Origin: Symbiodinium natans
Lineage: Eukaryota; Sar; Dinophyceae; Suessiales; Symbiodiniaceae
Assembly: GCA_905221605.1 (NCBI GenBank)
Contig: CAJNDS010002216.1
Span: forward strand, 504,501-568,500
Reading direction: 5' to 3'
Length of the DNA: 64,000 bases
The notes beneath the pieces are model-generated. The model was given only the letters and a program-made list of their open reading frames with translations. It was not told the origin of the DNA and did not search any database. Position numbers and translations under genes: made by a program. Shown here piece by piece: positions 19,137-29,159 of this stretch; position 1 is the first letter of the stretch; every line of letters begins with the position of its first letter.

Positions 19137-21020
19137 CTACCCTTTAAGAGATTACATAGGGTACTTCATTCCCTCATTCCCTACGAAGAACCAGCTGCCA
19201 GTTCCTCGACAGCCAAGGCTCTCTCTTCTTCGGAGCGTTCTCGCATCAAACCCAGCTTCCGCATCATGACCAGCTTGCCTTGGCTGCGCTTGTGCTCATT
19301 GGCCAGGCCCTTCTTGCCTTGGTAGCCCAGCAGAATTAAGGGCTTAGGGTTTGGGAGTAGGGCTTAGGATACTCTAGTAAGGGCACCCTTTGTTCGGTTG
19401 CTTACTTTAGAAAAGGAACCTTGAACCAAAAAAAGGCAAAAAGAGCACCACACTGGGCTGCCAGGTTGCTGGTACCCAGTTTCAGGGCCGCTTCTTCCGA
19501 ATCCTTCTCATACTGCGCGATCAGCTGGAGCTTCCGCGCGAAGTCCGACACCATGTTAGGGACGGCAACTTCATCCGAGTAGCGCAGTCGGGAGGTGGGT
19601 GCGTAGCGCATGGTCTGGCCTGGAAACCCCAGCAGAAAGACGAAGTCACCCTCCGCAGCACCTTGCTCTTGGACTTTCAGAAAAGACTTGGGTTGGTAGG
19701 GCACGTTGTCAGCTGAATAGTCGGCAGCCTGGCCATCTGGACCCACATATGCTCTCAGCAGAGTAAAGTCGGCGGTGTGTCGCGGCCACTCAAAGTTGTC
19801 GGTATCACCACCGAAGTTGCCTAAACTCTTGGGCGGGACGTAGACGATCCGCACATCCTTGATTCTTTCGTATGTAAACAAGACATAAGACTCATTGGGG
19901 AGCATCTCTTGAACGTCACAGCGTTTCCCGCCAGAGCTTGCTCCCGTAGAAGGGTCCTCTTGCGCGGCTTGGGCAATCTCTTGCATGACGTCTCGAACAC
20001 GGTTGGCGCGCTTCAGTGGATCTTGCTCGGACCCAATCACTTTGTTGACCTCTTGGGACACATCCTTGCAGGACTTCGTAATCCATACTTCGTAGTTGGG
20101 ACCTCGCAATTCTCCCTCCAACGACTTAGAAACGAAACCATCCCGCACATAGTCGTGGCTGCCTTGTAGAGAAGCTTGTCGGACGGCGTCATAGGCAACA
20201 TGCCAATTTGTCAAAATCAGGCCGTTCCTTGGCTGACTTCTGAACCCCTCCTAAAAGTTTAACCCTTGAGGCTCCTAATTGTAGTTTCTACAAAAACCCA
20301 GAAGGTTAAAGTCCTAAGAGCCAGCCAGAAGGAAGCCAAGCCCGAACCCTAAACCCTAAACCCCTAAACCCCTAAACCCCTAAACCCCTAAACCCCTAAA
20401 CCCCTAAACCCCTAAACCCCTAAACCCCTAAACCCCTAAACCCTAAACCCTAAACCCTACCGTAAACCCTAAGAAAGCCATGGTTCGAGGACACAAAAGA
20501 GCCGGTTCCACCTCGACCGGCTGCGCCCACGGACACGAGAGCATCCGAGAAATGGCGGCCGCCTTCTTCACCTTACTTCTCCAATGGACCAGGGAAACGA
20601 AGGTTAAACTTTATGATTCCTAGCCCTAAATGCTAAACCCTAAACCCCAAACCCTAAACCTTAAACCCTACGCTTGGCTAAGTGAGTCACTCTTGGAGGT
20701 CCCATCAATCGCGTCCGCCGCGACCTTTAAGCCCATCTTCTGGAGCATGGGCTCCAGAGATTTCCTAGGATGGCCCTAGGGCTTAGGGTTTAGGGTTTAG
20801 GGCTTAGGGCTTAGGGCTTAGGGCTTAGGGCTTAGGGATCCGAAATATAATCCTCCTAACCCCTGGAAGCGAAATATGTAAAAACAAAAATTCCCCTAAA
20901 CCCTAAACCCTAAACCCTAAACCCTAAACCGCAGGGCCCACCGAGCTGCACGGCTGTAATTGGCCATGTCCTGAACCTTGGAGAAGACGCCACCGCGGCA
21001 GCCGCAGCTGCGGTCGCCAT
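15312..21020 (-). CDS. S46-family serine dipeptidyl peptidase (DPP7/DPP11-like), about 18-21 exons
   Basis: Exons on the minus strand: 21020-20950, 20764-20691, 20571-20487, 20227-19470, 19317-19199, 19044-18999, about 18815-18738, 18380-about 18285, about 17850-17764, 17464-17400, 17322-17290, 17089-17054, 16910-16785, 16681-16520, 16398-16260, 16139-16027, 15701-15578, 15413-15312. The product would be roughly 750-770 residues, near the family length. Chymotrypsin-type catalytic residues are all present: His in [15 protein letters not shown], Asp in [15 protein letters not shown], Ser in GGNSGSPV. The family removes dipeptides from peptide N-termini. Arg lies 18 residues after the Ser (INFDR), the position where DPP11 has Arg and DPP7 has Gly, which suggests preference for acidic P1 residues. 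The C-terminus ([15 protein letters not shown]) is family-typical. The exon 21020 start is uncertain: no signal peptide and no upstream AG for trans-splicing. Joins around exons 6-9 are not fully resolved. S46 is mainly bacterial, so an old transfer is likely. Confidence 0.85.
15414..15577 (-). mobile_element. Introner (GA donor), S46 gene
   Basis: 4-bp duplication GACT. The spliced join AAG|GAC TAC restores [18 protein letters not shown]. Ends CCAGAGGGTTTT and AAAACCCCTGG are inverted. 164 nt with three TTTAGGG units near the donor. Confidence 0.85.
15702..16026 (-). mobile_element. Introner (GT donor), S46 gene
   Basis: Duplication GTAT on both sides. Joining CT|GTAT... to TAG|GTAT gives [18 protein letters not shown], the catalytic Ser region. 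The interior holds a GA microsatellite, an A-run and a TTTAGGG array. Inverted ends are weak. Confidence 0.8.
16140..16259 (-). mobile_element. Introner, GGCCC family (GT donor), S46 gene
   Basis: Begins CTCGGTAGGCCC, ends GGGCCATCCTAG. Flanks are GTGT and GTAT, a one-mismatch duplication. The join TTGA|GT... keeps the frame ([14 protein letters not shown]). The middle is mostly TTTAGGG. Confidence 0.8.
16399..16519 (-). mobile_element. Introner, GTAGCCCAG family (GT donor), S46 gene
   Basis: Begins CTTGGTAGCCTAG, ends CTGGGCCACTCAAG, flanked by GTCA on both sides. The join GAA|GTC ATG restores [15 protein letters not shown], matching the family's YPDANxTLRxxxG block. Confidence 0.9.
16682..16784 (-). 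mobile_element. Introner (GA donor), S46 gene
   Basis: Duplication GATC. The join AAA|GAT CGG gives [17 protein letters not shown]. 103 nt. It contains GCTGTTTCTTAGGA, also seen at about 2750 next to the other TATAG acceptor. Confidence 0.8.
16911..17053 (-). mobile_element. Introner (GT donor), S46 gene
   Basis: Flanks GTCC and GTCA. Ends CTTGGGGGGG and CCCCCCAAAAG are inverted homopolymer-rich repeats. The join AAG|GTC AGG gives [16 protein letters not shown]. Confidence 0.75.
17090..17289 (-). mobile_element. Introner, GGCCC family (GT donor), S46 gene
   Basis: Begins CTCGGCAGGGCC and ends GGCCGGCCACCCGAG. Flanks are GTAA and GAAA. The join CTG|GAA AAG gives [16 protein letters not shown]. 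Confidence 0.75.
17323..17399 (-). mobile_element. Intron made of a telomere-like array between about 28-bp direct repeats
   Basis: CCTCGTGCGGGG...GGTGGATCTCACCC occurs on both sides (starting 17322 and 17399; the two copies differ by one base) of a CCCTAAA array at 17345-17398. On the minus strand each copy holds ACGAG|GTG. Splicing donor in one copy to acceptor in the other gives [15 protein letters not shown] in frame. 77 nt. Confidence 0.7.
17465..17763 (-). mobile_element. Introner (GC donor), S46 gene
   Basis: Duplication GCAA. The join CAGC|GC AAC CTG gives [15 protein letters not shown], the family's Y-R-x-R-N block. Ends start CTTCGTCG and finish CAACTAAG. 299 nt with telomere-like arrays inside. 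Confidence 0.85.
17932..18240. repeat. GGGTTCAA octamer array grading into TTTAAGGG and TTTAGGG
   Basis: About 23 near-perfect copies of an 8-bp unit (17932-18120), then variants. It is 3-frame open on the plus strand only because the unit lacks stops, so it is not coding. It lies in the S46 intron between exons ending near 18285 and starting near 17850. Confidence 0.9.
18381..18737 (-). mobile_element. Introner, GGCCC family (GA donor), S46 gene
   Basis: Flanks GATG and GACG. Begins CTCGG and ends GGGCCCTCCTAG. The join TAC|GAC GAG gives [17 protein letters not shown]. The 357-nt body carries CCCTAAA/CCCTGAA arrays and an AT microsatellite (18470-18520), so the copy has been enlarged. Confidence 0.8.
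19045..19198 (-). mobile_element. Introner, CTGGTTCTT family, S46 gene
   Basis: On the minus strand it begins CTGGTTCTTCGTAGGGAATG and ends CATTCCTTACTAAGAACCAG, about 20 bp inverted. The frame continues across ([17 protein letters not shown]) with a GC donor. Flanking 4-mers GCAG and GGGG do not match, so the duplication has decayed or the site is shifted. An AT microsatellite lies in the middle. Confidence 0.7.
19318..19469 (-). mobile_element. Introner, GTAGCCCAG family (GC donor), S46 gene
   Basis: Begins CCTGGCAGCCCAG, ends CTGGGCTACCAAG, duplication GCAA on both sides. The join ACCA|GC AAG AAG gives [18 protein letters not shown] in frame. Confidence 0.9.
20228..20486 (-). mobile_element. 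Introner (GA donor), S46 gene
   Basis: Duplication GAAC. The join TCCTC|GAAC to CCAAG|GAAC gives [16 protein letters not shown], exactly the family's block around the catalytic His. 259 nt. It contains a CCCCTAAA array (20345-20460). Confidence 0.9.
20572..20690 (-). mobile_element. Introner (GT donor), S46 gene
   Basis: Duplication GTGA. Ends CTCACTT and AAGTAAG are inverted. The join AAGA|GT GAA GAA gives [16 protein letters not shown]. 119 nt. Confidence 0.85.
20765..20949 (-). mobile_element. Probable introner, GGCCC family (GC donor), S46 gene
   Basis: Begins CTCGGTGGGCCC, ends GGGCCATCCTAG. Flanks GCAG and GAAA share only two bases. The join keeps a frame into [18 protein letters not shown], which resembles the N-terminal part of the family. 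Confidence 0.6.
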
Positions 21021-21530
21021 GGCAGCAGAGGGGTTTAGCGTTTAGGGTTTAGGGTTTAGGGTTTAGGGTTCAAGGTTGTAACGCAGGGTCCTTCAGAACT
21101 TGAATAGGAATTTTACGGGAGGGGGGTTTTGCAACATCAGTACACAGGGGCCCGAAGGGAATACTATGAGTACTACTAGCAAGTATTCCGACTCCCACAT
21201 TCCAAGTCAGCAATGCAATTCAGCCACAGCCACCACGAGTTCATCAAGTACATTGAGTACCTAGCTGCTCAAGGGCTCACAAAACACGACTTCCCAATAG
21301 CAACGCCGACAACTTTTCTACACATGTACCGGCGTCGAAGCATCGGATGCCTAATTGCCGGCACATCTGGAGAACACAACGTCAGATAACAGGCTTACGC
21401 TGCCAAGAGCTCTTCGAGGGCACAGCTTGAACCGCAAGAGGAGATATGAGACAAGCCCTGATGGATCATGTCAGCCGCTGCGCAATGAGGCTTGCTGTTC
21501 CCACCCGCTGCACCACACCCAGTGCAACAA

Positions 21531-21776
21531 ACCATCATGCAGCTAAAGTGACACAGCACCTTGGCATGATCCACAACAGCGAGTTGTGAGTGAATGGACC
21601 ATACAAGATATGGGGTGGGTTTACGAACACAAGGGACCCTGAATATATACCCCCAAATAGTAGGGACCCCAACAAGGTACCCCTGGTTTTTCGGAAACTC
21701 CCATATGCCAAAACATCACACAAGACCGCATTCTCGGCCCCACCGACAACCGGTCAAAACAATGTTCATGTCCGAA
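21531..21776. repeat. Dispersed repeat, copy 1
   Basis: About 245 bp, clearly similar to 34501-34759. Shared blocks include GATCCACAACAGCGAG, TGAATGGACCATACAA, CGGAAACTCCCATATGCCAA and CATTCTCGGCCCCACCG. The inner part has GGGGTNNNTTTACGAA and TTTTCGGAAACTCCC as imperfect inverted ends, so it may be a small non-autonomous element. Another 170 bp on the left (21360-21530) is not shared. Confidence 0.75.
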
Positions 21777-21916
21777 CCAGCATGGTGGCGAAAGGCTAAC
21801 AAGTCAAGGTTATGAAAACTCACAGCACTTGCCAACGTGCAGTACGCCACTTGCGAGGGATTTGAAAGTGCGGAACTCAGCAAGGGTTTCTACACGGACG
21901 GGGAAGCCAGAACGGT

Positions 21917-23670
21917 CCACGAGGCTCAGGGGACTTGGCTAAGGCTCGCCTGCTTCGCTGGCACTCTACAGCATTGTTGAGGCACTCTAATTCAAAAAGC
22001 GCCTTCTGAAGAATTCATCACTGTTGCGAGCAAGCTGGTGCTACGCGCCACGCAAGGCTTAAGCCTAGTCGTGTTGCTCTGTAGAAGTGCCGCTCGGACA
22101 ACGCGTAGCACCCCGCTAGCTATCGTCACGCTGGACTTAAACCTCGCGGTGAAACCACGTCTGCGGATGTCTACAGCTTAGGGCCCATCTCCTAGAGTTC
22201 CACATCTCCCAGAGTTCCACTGTGGTGCACCACATTTCGCCACGGAACCCAATCTGAGACACCAGACGTTCCGATGCACGATCATGGTAGAATGAACAAA
22301 AATGGCAAACAGTTCCCAAAGCTCACCTGCTTCGGCAAGCAGCTCCGAAAACCTCTGCTCAAGTCGTGTGCTGAAGAAACAGCTTGCACGGCGATGCCAA
22401 AATGGTCTAAGGTCGAGGGCTTAGGGGTGATGTCGGGGACTGCCAAAGCGGTTCACTAGGAGTCTCAGAGGACTTGGCTAAGGCTCGCCTGCTCCGTTGG
22501 CACTCTACAGCAAGCATTGTTGAGGCACTCTAATTCAAAAAGCGCCTTCTGAAGAATTCATCACTGTTGCGAGCAAGCTGGTGCTACGCGCCACGCAAGG
22601 CTTAAGCCTAGTCGTGTTGCTCTGTAGAAGTGCCGCTCGGACAACGCGTAGCACCCCGCTAGCTATCGTCACACTGGACTTAAACCTCGCGGTGAAACCA
22701 CGTCTGCGGATGTCTACAGCTTGGGGCCCATCTCCTGGAGTTCCACATCTCCCAGAGTTCCACTGTGGTGCACCACATTTCGCCACGGAACCCAATCTGA
22801 GACACCAGACGTTCCGATGCACGATCATGGTAGAATGAACAGAAATGGCAAACAGTTCCCAAAGCTCACCTGCTTCGGCAAGCAGCTCCGAAAACCTCTG
22901 CTCAAGTCGTGTGCTGAAGAAACAGCTTGCACGGCGATGCCAAAATGGTCTAAGGTCGAGGGCTTAGGGGTGATGTCGGGGACTGCCAAAGTGGTTCACT
23001 AGGAGTCTCAGAGGACTTGGCTAAGGCTCGCCTGCTCCGTTGGCACTCTACAGCAAGCATTGTTGAGGCACTCTAATTCAAAAAGCGCCTTCTGAAGAAT
23101 TCATCACTGTTGCGAGCAAGCTGGTGCTACGCGCCACGCAAGGCTTAAGCCTAGTCGTGTTGCTCTGTAGAACTGCCGTTCGGACAATGCATAGCACCCC
23201 GCTAGCTATCGTCACACTGGACTTAAACCTCGCGGTGAAACCACGTCTGCGGATGTCTACAGCTTGGGGCCCATCTCCTAGAGTTCCACATCTCCCAGAG
23301 TTCCACTGTGGTGCACCACATTTCGCCACGGAACCCAATCTGAGACACCAGACGTTCCGATGCACGATCATGGTAGAATGAACAGAAATGGCAAACAGTT
23401 CCCAAAGCTCACCTGCTTCGGCAAGCAGCTCCGAAAACCTCTGCTCAAGTCATGTGCTGAAGAAACAGCTTGCACGGCGATGCCAAAATGGTCCAAGGTC
23501 GAGGGCTTAGGGGTGATGTCTGGGACTGCCAAAGTGGTTCACTAGGAGGCTCAGAGGACTTGGCTAAGGCTCGCCTGCTCCGTTGGCACTCTACAGCAAG
23601 CATTGTTGAGGCACTCTAATTCAAAAAGCGCCTTCTGAAGAATTCATCACTGTTGCGAGCCAGCTAGTCG
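21917..23670. repeat. 543-bp tandem repeat, about 3.2 copies
   Basis: Unit starts recur at 21981, 22524, 23067 and 23610 (landmark GGCACTCTAATTC), exactly 543 bp apart. Copies differ at scattered bases. The last copy stops near 23662 and a degenerate piece runs to about 23770 (CGTTCGGACAACGCGTAGCACC). All six-frame frames repeat with the unit and none is conserved better than the DNA, so I do not call genes. Confidence 0.95.
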
Positions 23671-23769
23671 TGAAACGACCTCAATCGAGCATTCCCCAAA
23701 GCACGTGATTGTTCCGTAGAAGCGCCGTTCGGACAACGCGTAGCACCCGCTAACTGGCGTCACACTGGA

Positions 23770-24440
23770 CTGAGCACGTGATAAGCACCCTTGGGTAGTG
23801 CCAAGCATCAACATGACTAATTATTCTGACTCAATGCTCTTGCAAGTATTCGAAGGCGTGACCATCTGGAGGCCAACTGACCTGCTCACCATTCACCAAG
23901 GTAGCCACGAAGAAGCTCCTCGCAGCAGTAAGCAGTTTGACTAGCAAGTTTTCCTGGGACTCCTGCTGGCTTATGAGGGTTTAGGGTGGCTTGTGTTTCC
24001 GAGTTTGGGGTTTAGGGTTTATTTAGGGTGGCAACCGATGCCCCAACAGCCAACACCCCATAGCAATACCAGTAAGAAACAGTCACAAGGAACATACCGG
24101 TAACCATGATTCCAATTACAACCCCCAACTCACGCTCAGGAGTAGTCAGGCCAGGCCAACGCAAGTTCATTTCCAACCATGTTTATCGCTTGGTGTTACT
24201 CCATCGGCTGCGTTTTTCCAAGAGTGCCTAGGCGGGGAGGGGGGGAGTCGCCCCTGCCCTCCCCAACCAACCAAAGCCAGGCCAAGGCAAGGCATTCCAA
24301 GCCTGTTTAGCACTGCCCACCCTTGGCTGCCACACAAGTCATGCAGCCGATGGCTGAGACTTTGTGCATTCTTTCTTGCGGGTGTGGGCCTGGGTCTTAA
24401 AAAATCTGGGACTTTGAAGTCTACGCTTTTGGGGTTTTCC
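23770..24440. other. No recognised feature
   Basis: Mixed-composition sequence with one short TTTAGGG patch near 23975-24030 and a G-run at 24236-24245. No convincing frame in either direction. Confidence 0.5.
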
Positions 24441-24442
24441 GT

Positions 24443-27400
24443 TCAGGGCGTGGTGGGCCTAGGGCTGTTGATGAGTTTCATGAGATTTCGTATCCCAACG
24501 TGGCTCCCAAAGCTGTCACTGTCGGTGGTGATATCCTCCACATCCACCAAACGATCCCACACTGCGCCTTGGTCTCCACCAGCACTCGGCAAGCCCCATG
24601 ACGTCACCGTGCCGTCTTTGTTTCGCGCGGCAAAAGCGGCAAATGTAGCTGCAATCTGAAGAACGTCTTGCAAGTTGTGTTGAACTGCTGCTGCATCGCC
24701 ACCGAAGTCCGGGTCTCCCCATACCCTCACCGATCCGTTGTTGAGCACAGCCGCAAAAGCTGACTCAGTGGCCTCCAGTTGAAGAACGCCACGCAACAGG
24801 AACTGGCCGTATACACCCCATGTGATCACCACACCATCTGCACGGAGGGCTGCAAAGGCTGCTTCAAGTCGAAGACCCTTGATTGCCTCAGACGGAGTTG
24901 TTAAGCCCGAAACCCCAAACCCTAAACCCTAAACCCTAAACCCCAAACCCTAAACCCTAAACCCTAAACCCTAAACCCCAAACCCTAAACCCTAAACCCT
25001 AACCCTATCAAAAAGGTGTAGGTTCTCCTACCTTGCCTTCGTCAAAAAAAGAGGTATACCAAATCCTGCTCTGCTTCTTTGATGTTGCGGAGCTCCGGAT
25101 TTCCTGAGTTGTGCTTTAAACCCTTTGAGAATTATTTATGAATAGGTTCCCTTATTAAGAGCTTTAAACATCTTTAGAATTATTTATGAATAGATTCCCT
25201 TGTTACGAAACGAGGGGAAATTAAAAACAAAAAACAATAATCTCAAAGCACAACCCCAGTTTCTGACGTCGATGACCGGATGGCCCCAGGTAACCACCGA
25301 GCCATCAAGCCGCAAGGCAGCGAAGCCCTCAGAGCATCCTTGGATCCCTGTCACCTGGCTGGGTTCCCGAAAACCTAAACCCTAAACCCCAAACCCTAAA
25401 CCCTAAACCCCAAACCCTAAACCCTAAACCCTAAACCCTGACGTTCTGTGGCTTAAAGATTCGGGTTCAGGTTCGTACTTTAGCAAAGATTCCTCAGAGC
25501 CACAAACCTTTGCTACTGCAGTCTACGACGACCACCATGAGAAATGTTGCTCTCTGCCGCTCCGGACCCTATCCCTAAACCCTCAACCCTAAATCCAACC
25601 CAAACAGCAGCTAGAGTGGCCTCCACTCTTGACAAGCAAAACAAGCACCAGAAAATGACACCCTAACCCCCAAACCCCAAACCCCTAAACCCCTGAACCC
25701 TAAACTCTAACCCAAACCCCTAAACCCCTAAACCCGAAAGCCTATACCCTAAACCCCTAAACCCCTAAACCCTAACCCCCTGTTTCTCAAAGCTAGAGGG
25801 TGGCTTCAGGGATCGGCGCATGTTGACGCCCTGTGCTTCATACTCTTAGCTCGTGCTGCAGCCTTTCCGCCTTTGGAAGGGCGGCTTAAGGTTTTAGGGT
25901 TTCGGTTTAAGGTTTAGGGTTTAGGGTTTAGGGTTTAGGGTTTAGGGTTTTAGGGTTGTAGGGTTTTAGGGTTGTAGGGTTTTAGGGTTTTAGGGTTTTA
26001 GGGTTTTAGGGTTTTAGGGTTTTAGGGTTTTAAGGTTTTAGGAATTTAGGGTTTTAGGGTTTTTAGGGTCTAGCGTACAGCTCGCATATCTGAACCCACA
26101 CACGCACACGACTTCATGTTCTGACCGTGCCTCGACCAGCTCATCGTCAACATGCTCACAGGAGCCACCGAGGACAGGATCGCCCCAGGCAACTGCGCTG
26201 CCATCCATGCGCAGTGCCGCAAATGCGCAGTCGCTGGCTGCGAGGCTCGTCACCTTCAGTTCCCCCCAAAGAACCCAAAACCTTAAACTCTCATGCACAG
26301 AAGAAAAGCGAGCAAAAAGGTCGTATCTACGGCTGCACATCGGCCTGCATTTAGGCTGATTATGGGCTGGTAAACAGAAAAAAGTACCCCGAAGCCTCCC
26401 GGTACACGAACGAAAGGTATCCCTAAACCCTAAACCCTAAACCCTAAACTAAGTGAGGGGTCACTTCCGTCGAGCGACAGACCCCGAACGCTCGGCCGAG
26501 GGCCTTACAGCCCGAGCGCCCAAGCGAAAAGAGAAACGGAAAGGTGAGGGTTAAGCCTCACCGTCTGTCCTGGACAGGCCAACGGACATCGGCCTTTTTT
26601 ACGACAACGTCAGTACTCGGCGAAGGGATGGCCGGCACCCAGACCACCTTTAGCGTAGCTAAAGTATAACCCCAAATCGTAACCCTTTGCCTCTGGAGGT
26701 CGGTTCAGGGTTTTGGGTTCAGGGTTTGCCGGGCCCCCCCCCCCCCGGGGCCCCCTGGCCCCTGGTGGCTGGATTCCTGGACCAGGGGCTGCGAGGGTGT
26801 TCAGGCAGGCTGGTTGCTCAACTTCGCGATTTTGGGACCCCCAAGCCCCAAGAAGCCCCAAGAGCCACCAAAAAGGCTTGAGGCCCTTAAAGAGGGGGAA
26901 TCCAGGAGCCGGCACAAAGGGTTTCCCTGACCTTCAAATAAAAAAGGGCCTCTACGGGCCCTGACACGCCGAAGGCCCGAAAAGGGCCGAGGCTACCCCC
27001 AACCCCAGCTTAAACCCTAACACCGCAACGTTAAAAACGTCAAAGCAAGCATCGGGGCACAAGAAAATACATTCCATAAACCCTAAACCCTAATAGAGTA
27101 TAGTGTGGGTGGCCGGGGTGGGTTGACGGGCAACGCGAGCGCGCGGCCCGGGGTGCTTCACACCCGAGCGCGCGCCCTCCCCTGACACACCCTAAACCCT
27201 AAACCCTAAACCCTAAACCCCAAGCCCTTTCGTGAGAATCCTTTGAAGGCCTTTGCATTGGCGCCTGGTAGAGGACCCTAAACCCTTAACCTTAACACCA
27301 AACAAGAACTCATTGCACTCAGATGGATAGTTGAGTTTGGTTCCTTTGGCTGCGGAAACTGCGTGAAGAACAGGGACCCTGAACCCTAAACCCTAAACCC

Positions 27401-28790
27401 TAAACCCTAAACCCTAAACCCTAAACCCTAAAGGCCCGGGTTTGGTTTTCGGGTCCCAGTGATGAACTCCTGCAAGCTCACGTCGTGGAGCAGGTACTGC
27501 ACTTCTTCACTGTCACCTGGCTTTAAAGACAACGCATAAGAAGCACGTGCCGGACTTTGGTGTCAGGTCAGTTTGTTGTTGAGGCCATGAAGGATCCTTT
27601 GTGCGTCATGTGGTGGTTTAGGGTTTAGGGTCTAGGGTTTAGAGATTAGGGTTTAGGGCTACTCAAAACTGATGGTATTCGGAGAACAGTGTAGCGGTTG
27701 AGGGATGTGGCTCTCGCTAGGAGGTAGAGACCAGTCATATGCACGATCAACGCGAAGTTGCCAAACTCAAGGATTGGTTGAACCATCTAGGGCTTAGGGT
27801 TCAGGGCTAGGGACACGGATCTTGCACAAGTCAGAGCAGAAAGTTGAAAGTGTGTTCTGCGACTAGAGCTACCCCAATTAGAGTTACAAGTAGGCTGATG
27901 CCTAAACCCTAAACACTAAACCTCTCTTACTATACACATTTAATGTCATCCGTCGACAAGGCGCAAGGCTTCGTCGACAAGGCACAAGGCTTCGACGACA
28001 GGTCAATTTACCCTACTCTGGGCTGGCTTCAGGGTCCAGGGCCCATTCTGGGCTGGTTTTCGGGTTCAGGGCCGACTCTGGGCTGGCTTTAGGGTTCTAG
28101 GGTTCAGGGCCGACTGGGCTGGCTTTAGGGTTCAGGGCCCATTCTGGGCTGGTTTTAGGGGTCTGGGCTGGAGGGCCTACTCTGGGCTGGCTTCAGGGTT
28201 CAGGGCCTACTCTGGCTGGCTTTAGGGTTCAGGGTTCTAGGGTTAAGGCCTACTCTGGGCTGGCTTTAGGGTTCAGGGCCTACTCTGGGCTAGCTTTAGG
28301 GTTCAAGGCCTAGTCTGGGCTGGGTTTAGGGTTCATGGCCTAGTCTGGGCTGGCTTTAGGGTGCTGGCTTTAGGGTGGGCTGGCTTTAGGGTTCAGGTTC
28401 TATTTGGGCCGTTCAAGGCCTGCTCAGGGCCTATTCTGGGCTGGCTTTAGAGTTGTCTGTCTTGTCACCTGAATATAAACATGCAAGTGGAATATTTTCT
28501 TAATGTTATGGGATTCTTTGGGCGGGTGGGTATTTTTCCAACGCTCGATGAACTGCTTGACTAGTGAATGCTTGGACTTGAGATGCTGAACCCTGGACCC
28601 TAAACCCTGAACCCTAAACCCTAAACCCTAAACCCCCAATGCTTCCGAAGATGCCTCCCTGTTTGTAAATGACCTGATCTTTTAGGCAGCCGCCTCCTTG
28701 GCCGGTTAGCCCCCAAGTCGTCACCGATCCATCCTTGTCGTGCGTGGCATAGGGGCAAGAAGCATTCCAAACTATACCACATCTCAGAAA
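24443..28790 (-). CDS. RCC1-like beta-propeller repeat protein, partial (four or more exons)
   Basis: Minus-strand exons at about 28790-28640, 26275-26110, 25375-25255 and 24905-24443 each encode the same repeat: AFAALxxDGSVVTWGxPxxGGD. Readable cases are YATHDKDGSVTTWGLTGQGG, CAFAALRMDGSAVAWGDPVL, FAALRLDGSVVTWGHPV and three units in the last exon (AAFAALRADGVVITWG, FAAVLNNGSVRVWGDPDFGG, FAARNKDGTVTSWGLPSAGG). RCC1-type repeats fold as propeller blades used as binding platforms; no catalytic domain is seen. Introns are full of CCCTAAA/TTTAGGG arrays (24905-25015, 25375-25440, 25660-25780, 25885-26090). Both ends of the gene are unknown. A further frame at 29075-28900 (VVLNSSSCAALMEDSGG) could be one more exon, with low certainty. 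Confidence 0.75.
25885..26090. repeat. TTTAGGG/TTTTAGGG array
   Basis: A long run with an extra T in most units and some TTGTAGGG units, inside an RCC1-like gene intron. Confidence 0.9.
26450..27200. other. GC-rich stretch with many short palindromes
   Basis: Composition differs from its neighbours. CGGCCGAGG, GGGTGCTTCACACCC and repeated GAGCGCGCG motifs can form hairpins; C-runs are at 26737-26746. No frame is convincing on either strand. Confidence 0.4.
27449..27545 (-). CDS. Exon-sized coding island, unrecognised
   Basis: Minus frame ASYALSLKPGDSEEVQYLLH, then DVSLQEFITGTR, has strong coding character. It lies between CCCTAAA (27380-27435) and TTTAGGG (27615-27660). It could be another exon of the RCC1-like gene, but it shows no blade motif. 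Confidence 0.55.
28015..28455. repeat. Minisatellite of about 30-36 bp units
   Basis: Units resemble GGGCTGGCTTTAGGG + TTCAGGGCCTACTCT, in about 13 uneven copies. The TTTAGGG heptamer is embedded in each, so the minisatellite may have grown from the telomere-like arrays. Confidence 0.85.
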
Positions 28791-28845
28791 CCCCAAACCC
28801 TAAACCCTAAACCCCAAACCCTAAACCCTAAACCATATCTCAGAA
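28778..28845. repeat. Telomere-like array with 13-bp flanking direct repeats
   Basis: CCACATCTCAGAA and CCATATCTCAGAA bracket a CCCTAAA/CCCCAAA array, the same layout as at 3083-3250 and 17322-17425. Confidence 0.65.
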
Positions 28846-29159
28846 CTTGGTTATTGGATAATTATGATCAAGGGGCATTTAGTAAGCTCCGACCTCTGAA
28901 TACTGGGGCAGATGCACTGAGTCGTCTCGGGCATTGAAAGGGTGTCATAAGGGCTAGAAGTGTTTCGTAGGGTTGGGGACGGGTTTCTGATGGACATCAA
29001 CGGTTTCTGGCTGCATTTCCCCCCACTGTCCTCCATCAGAGCTGCACAAGACGAGCTGTTCAGAACCACGTCCTTCACTTTCCTCGGCGTTTGGGCTCAC
29101 CCCTCCCTCCGCCTAGCTTTGGCAGGCACCGATAAGCCCCAACCGTCAGTATCTCGCTA

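Noticed and set aside
22390-22420. Spliced-leader-like stretch in the 543-bp repeat (reverse complement TAGACCATTTTGGC)
   Set aside because: It matches the leader core at about 13 of 14 bases, but the following sequence lacks TCAAG and a donor, so a leader RNA gene is not supported.
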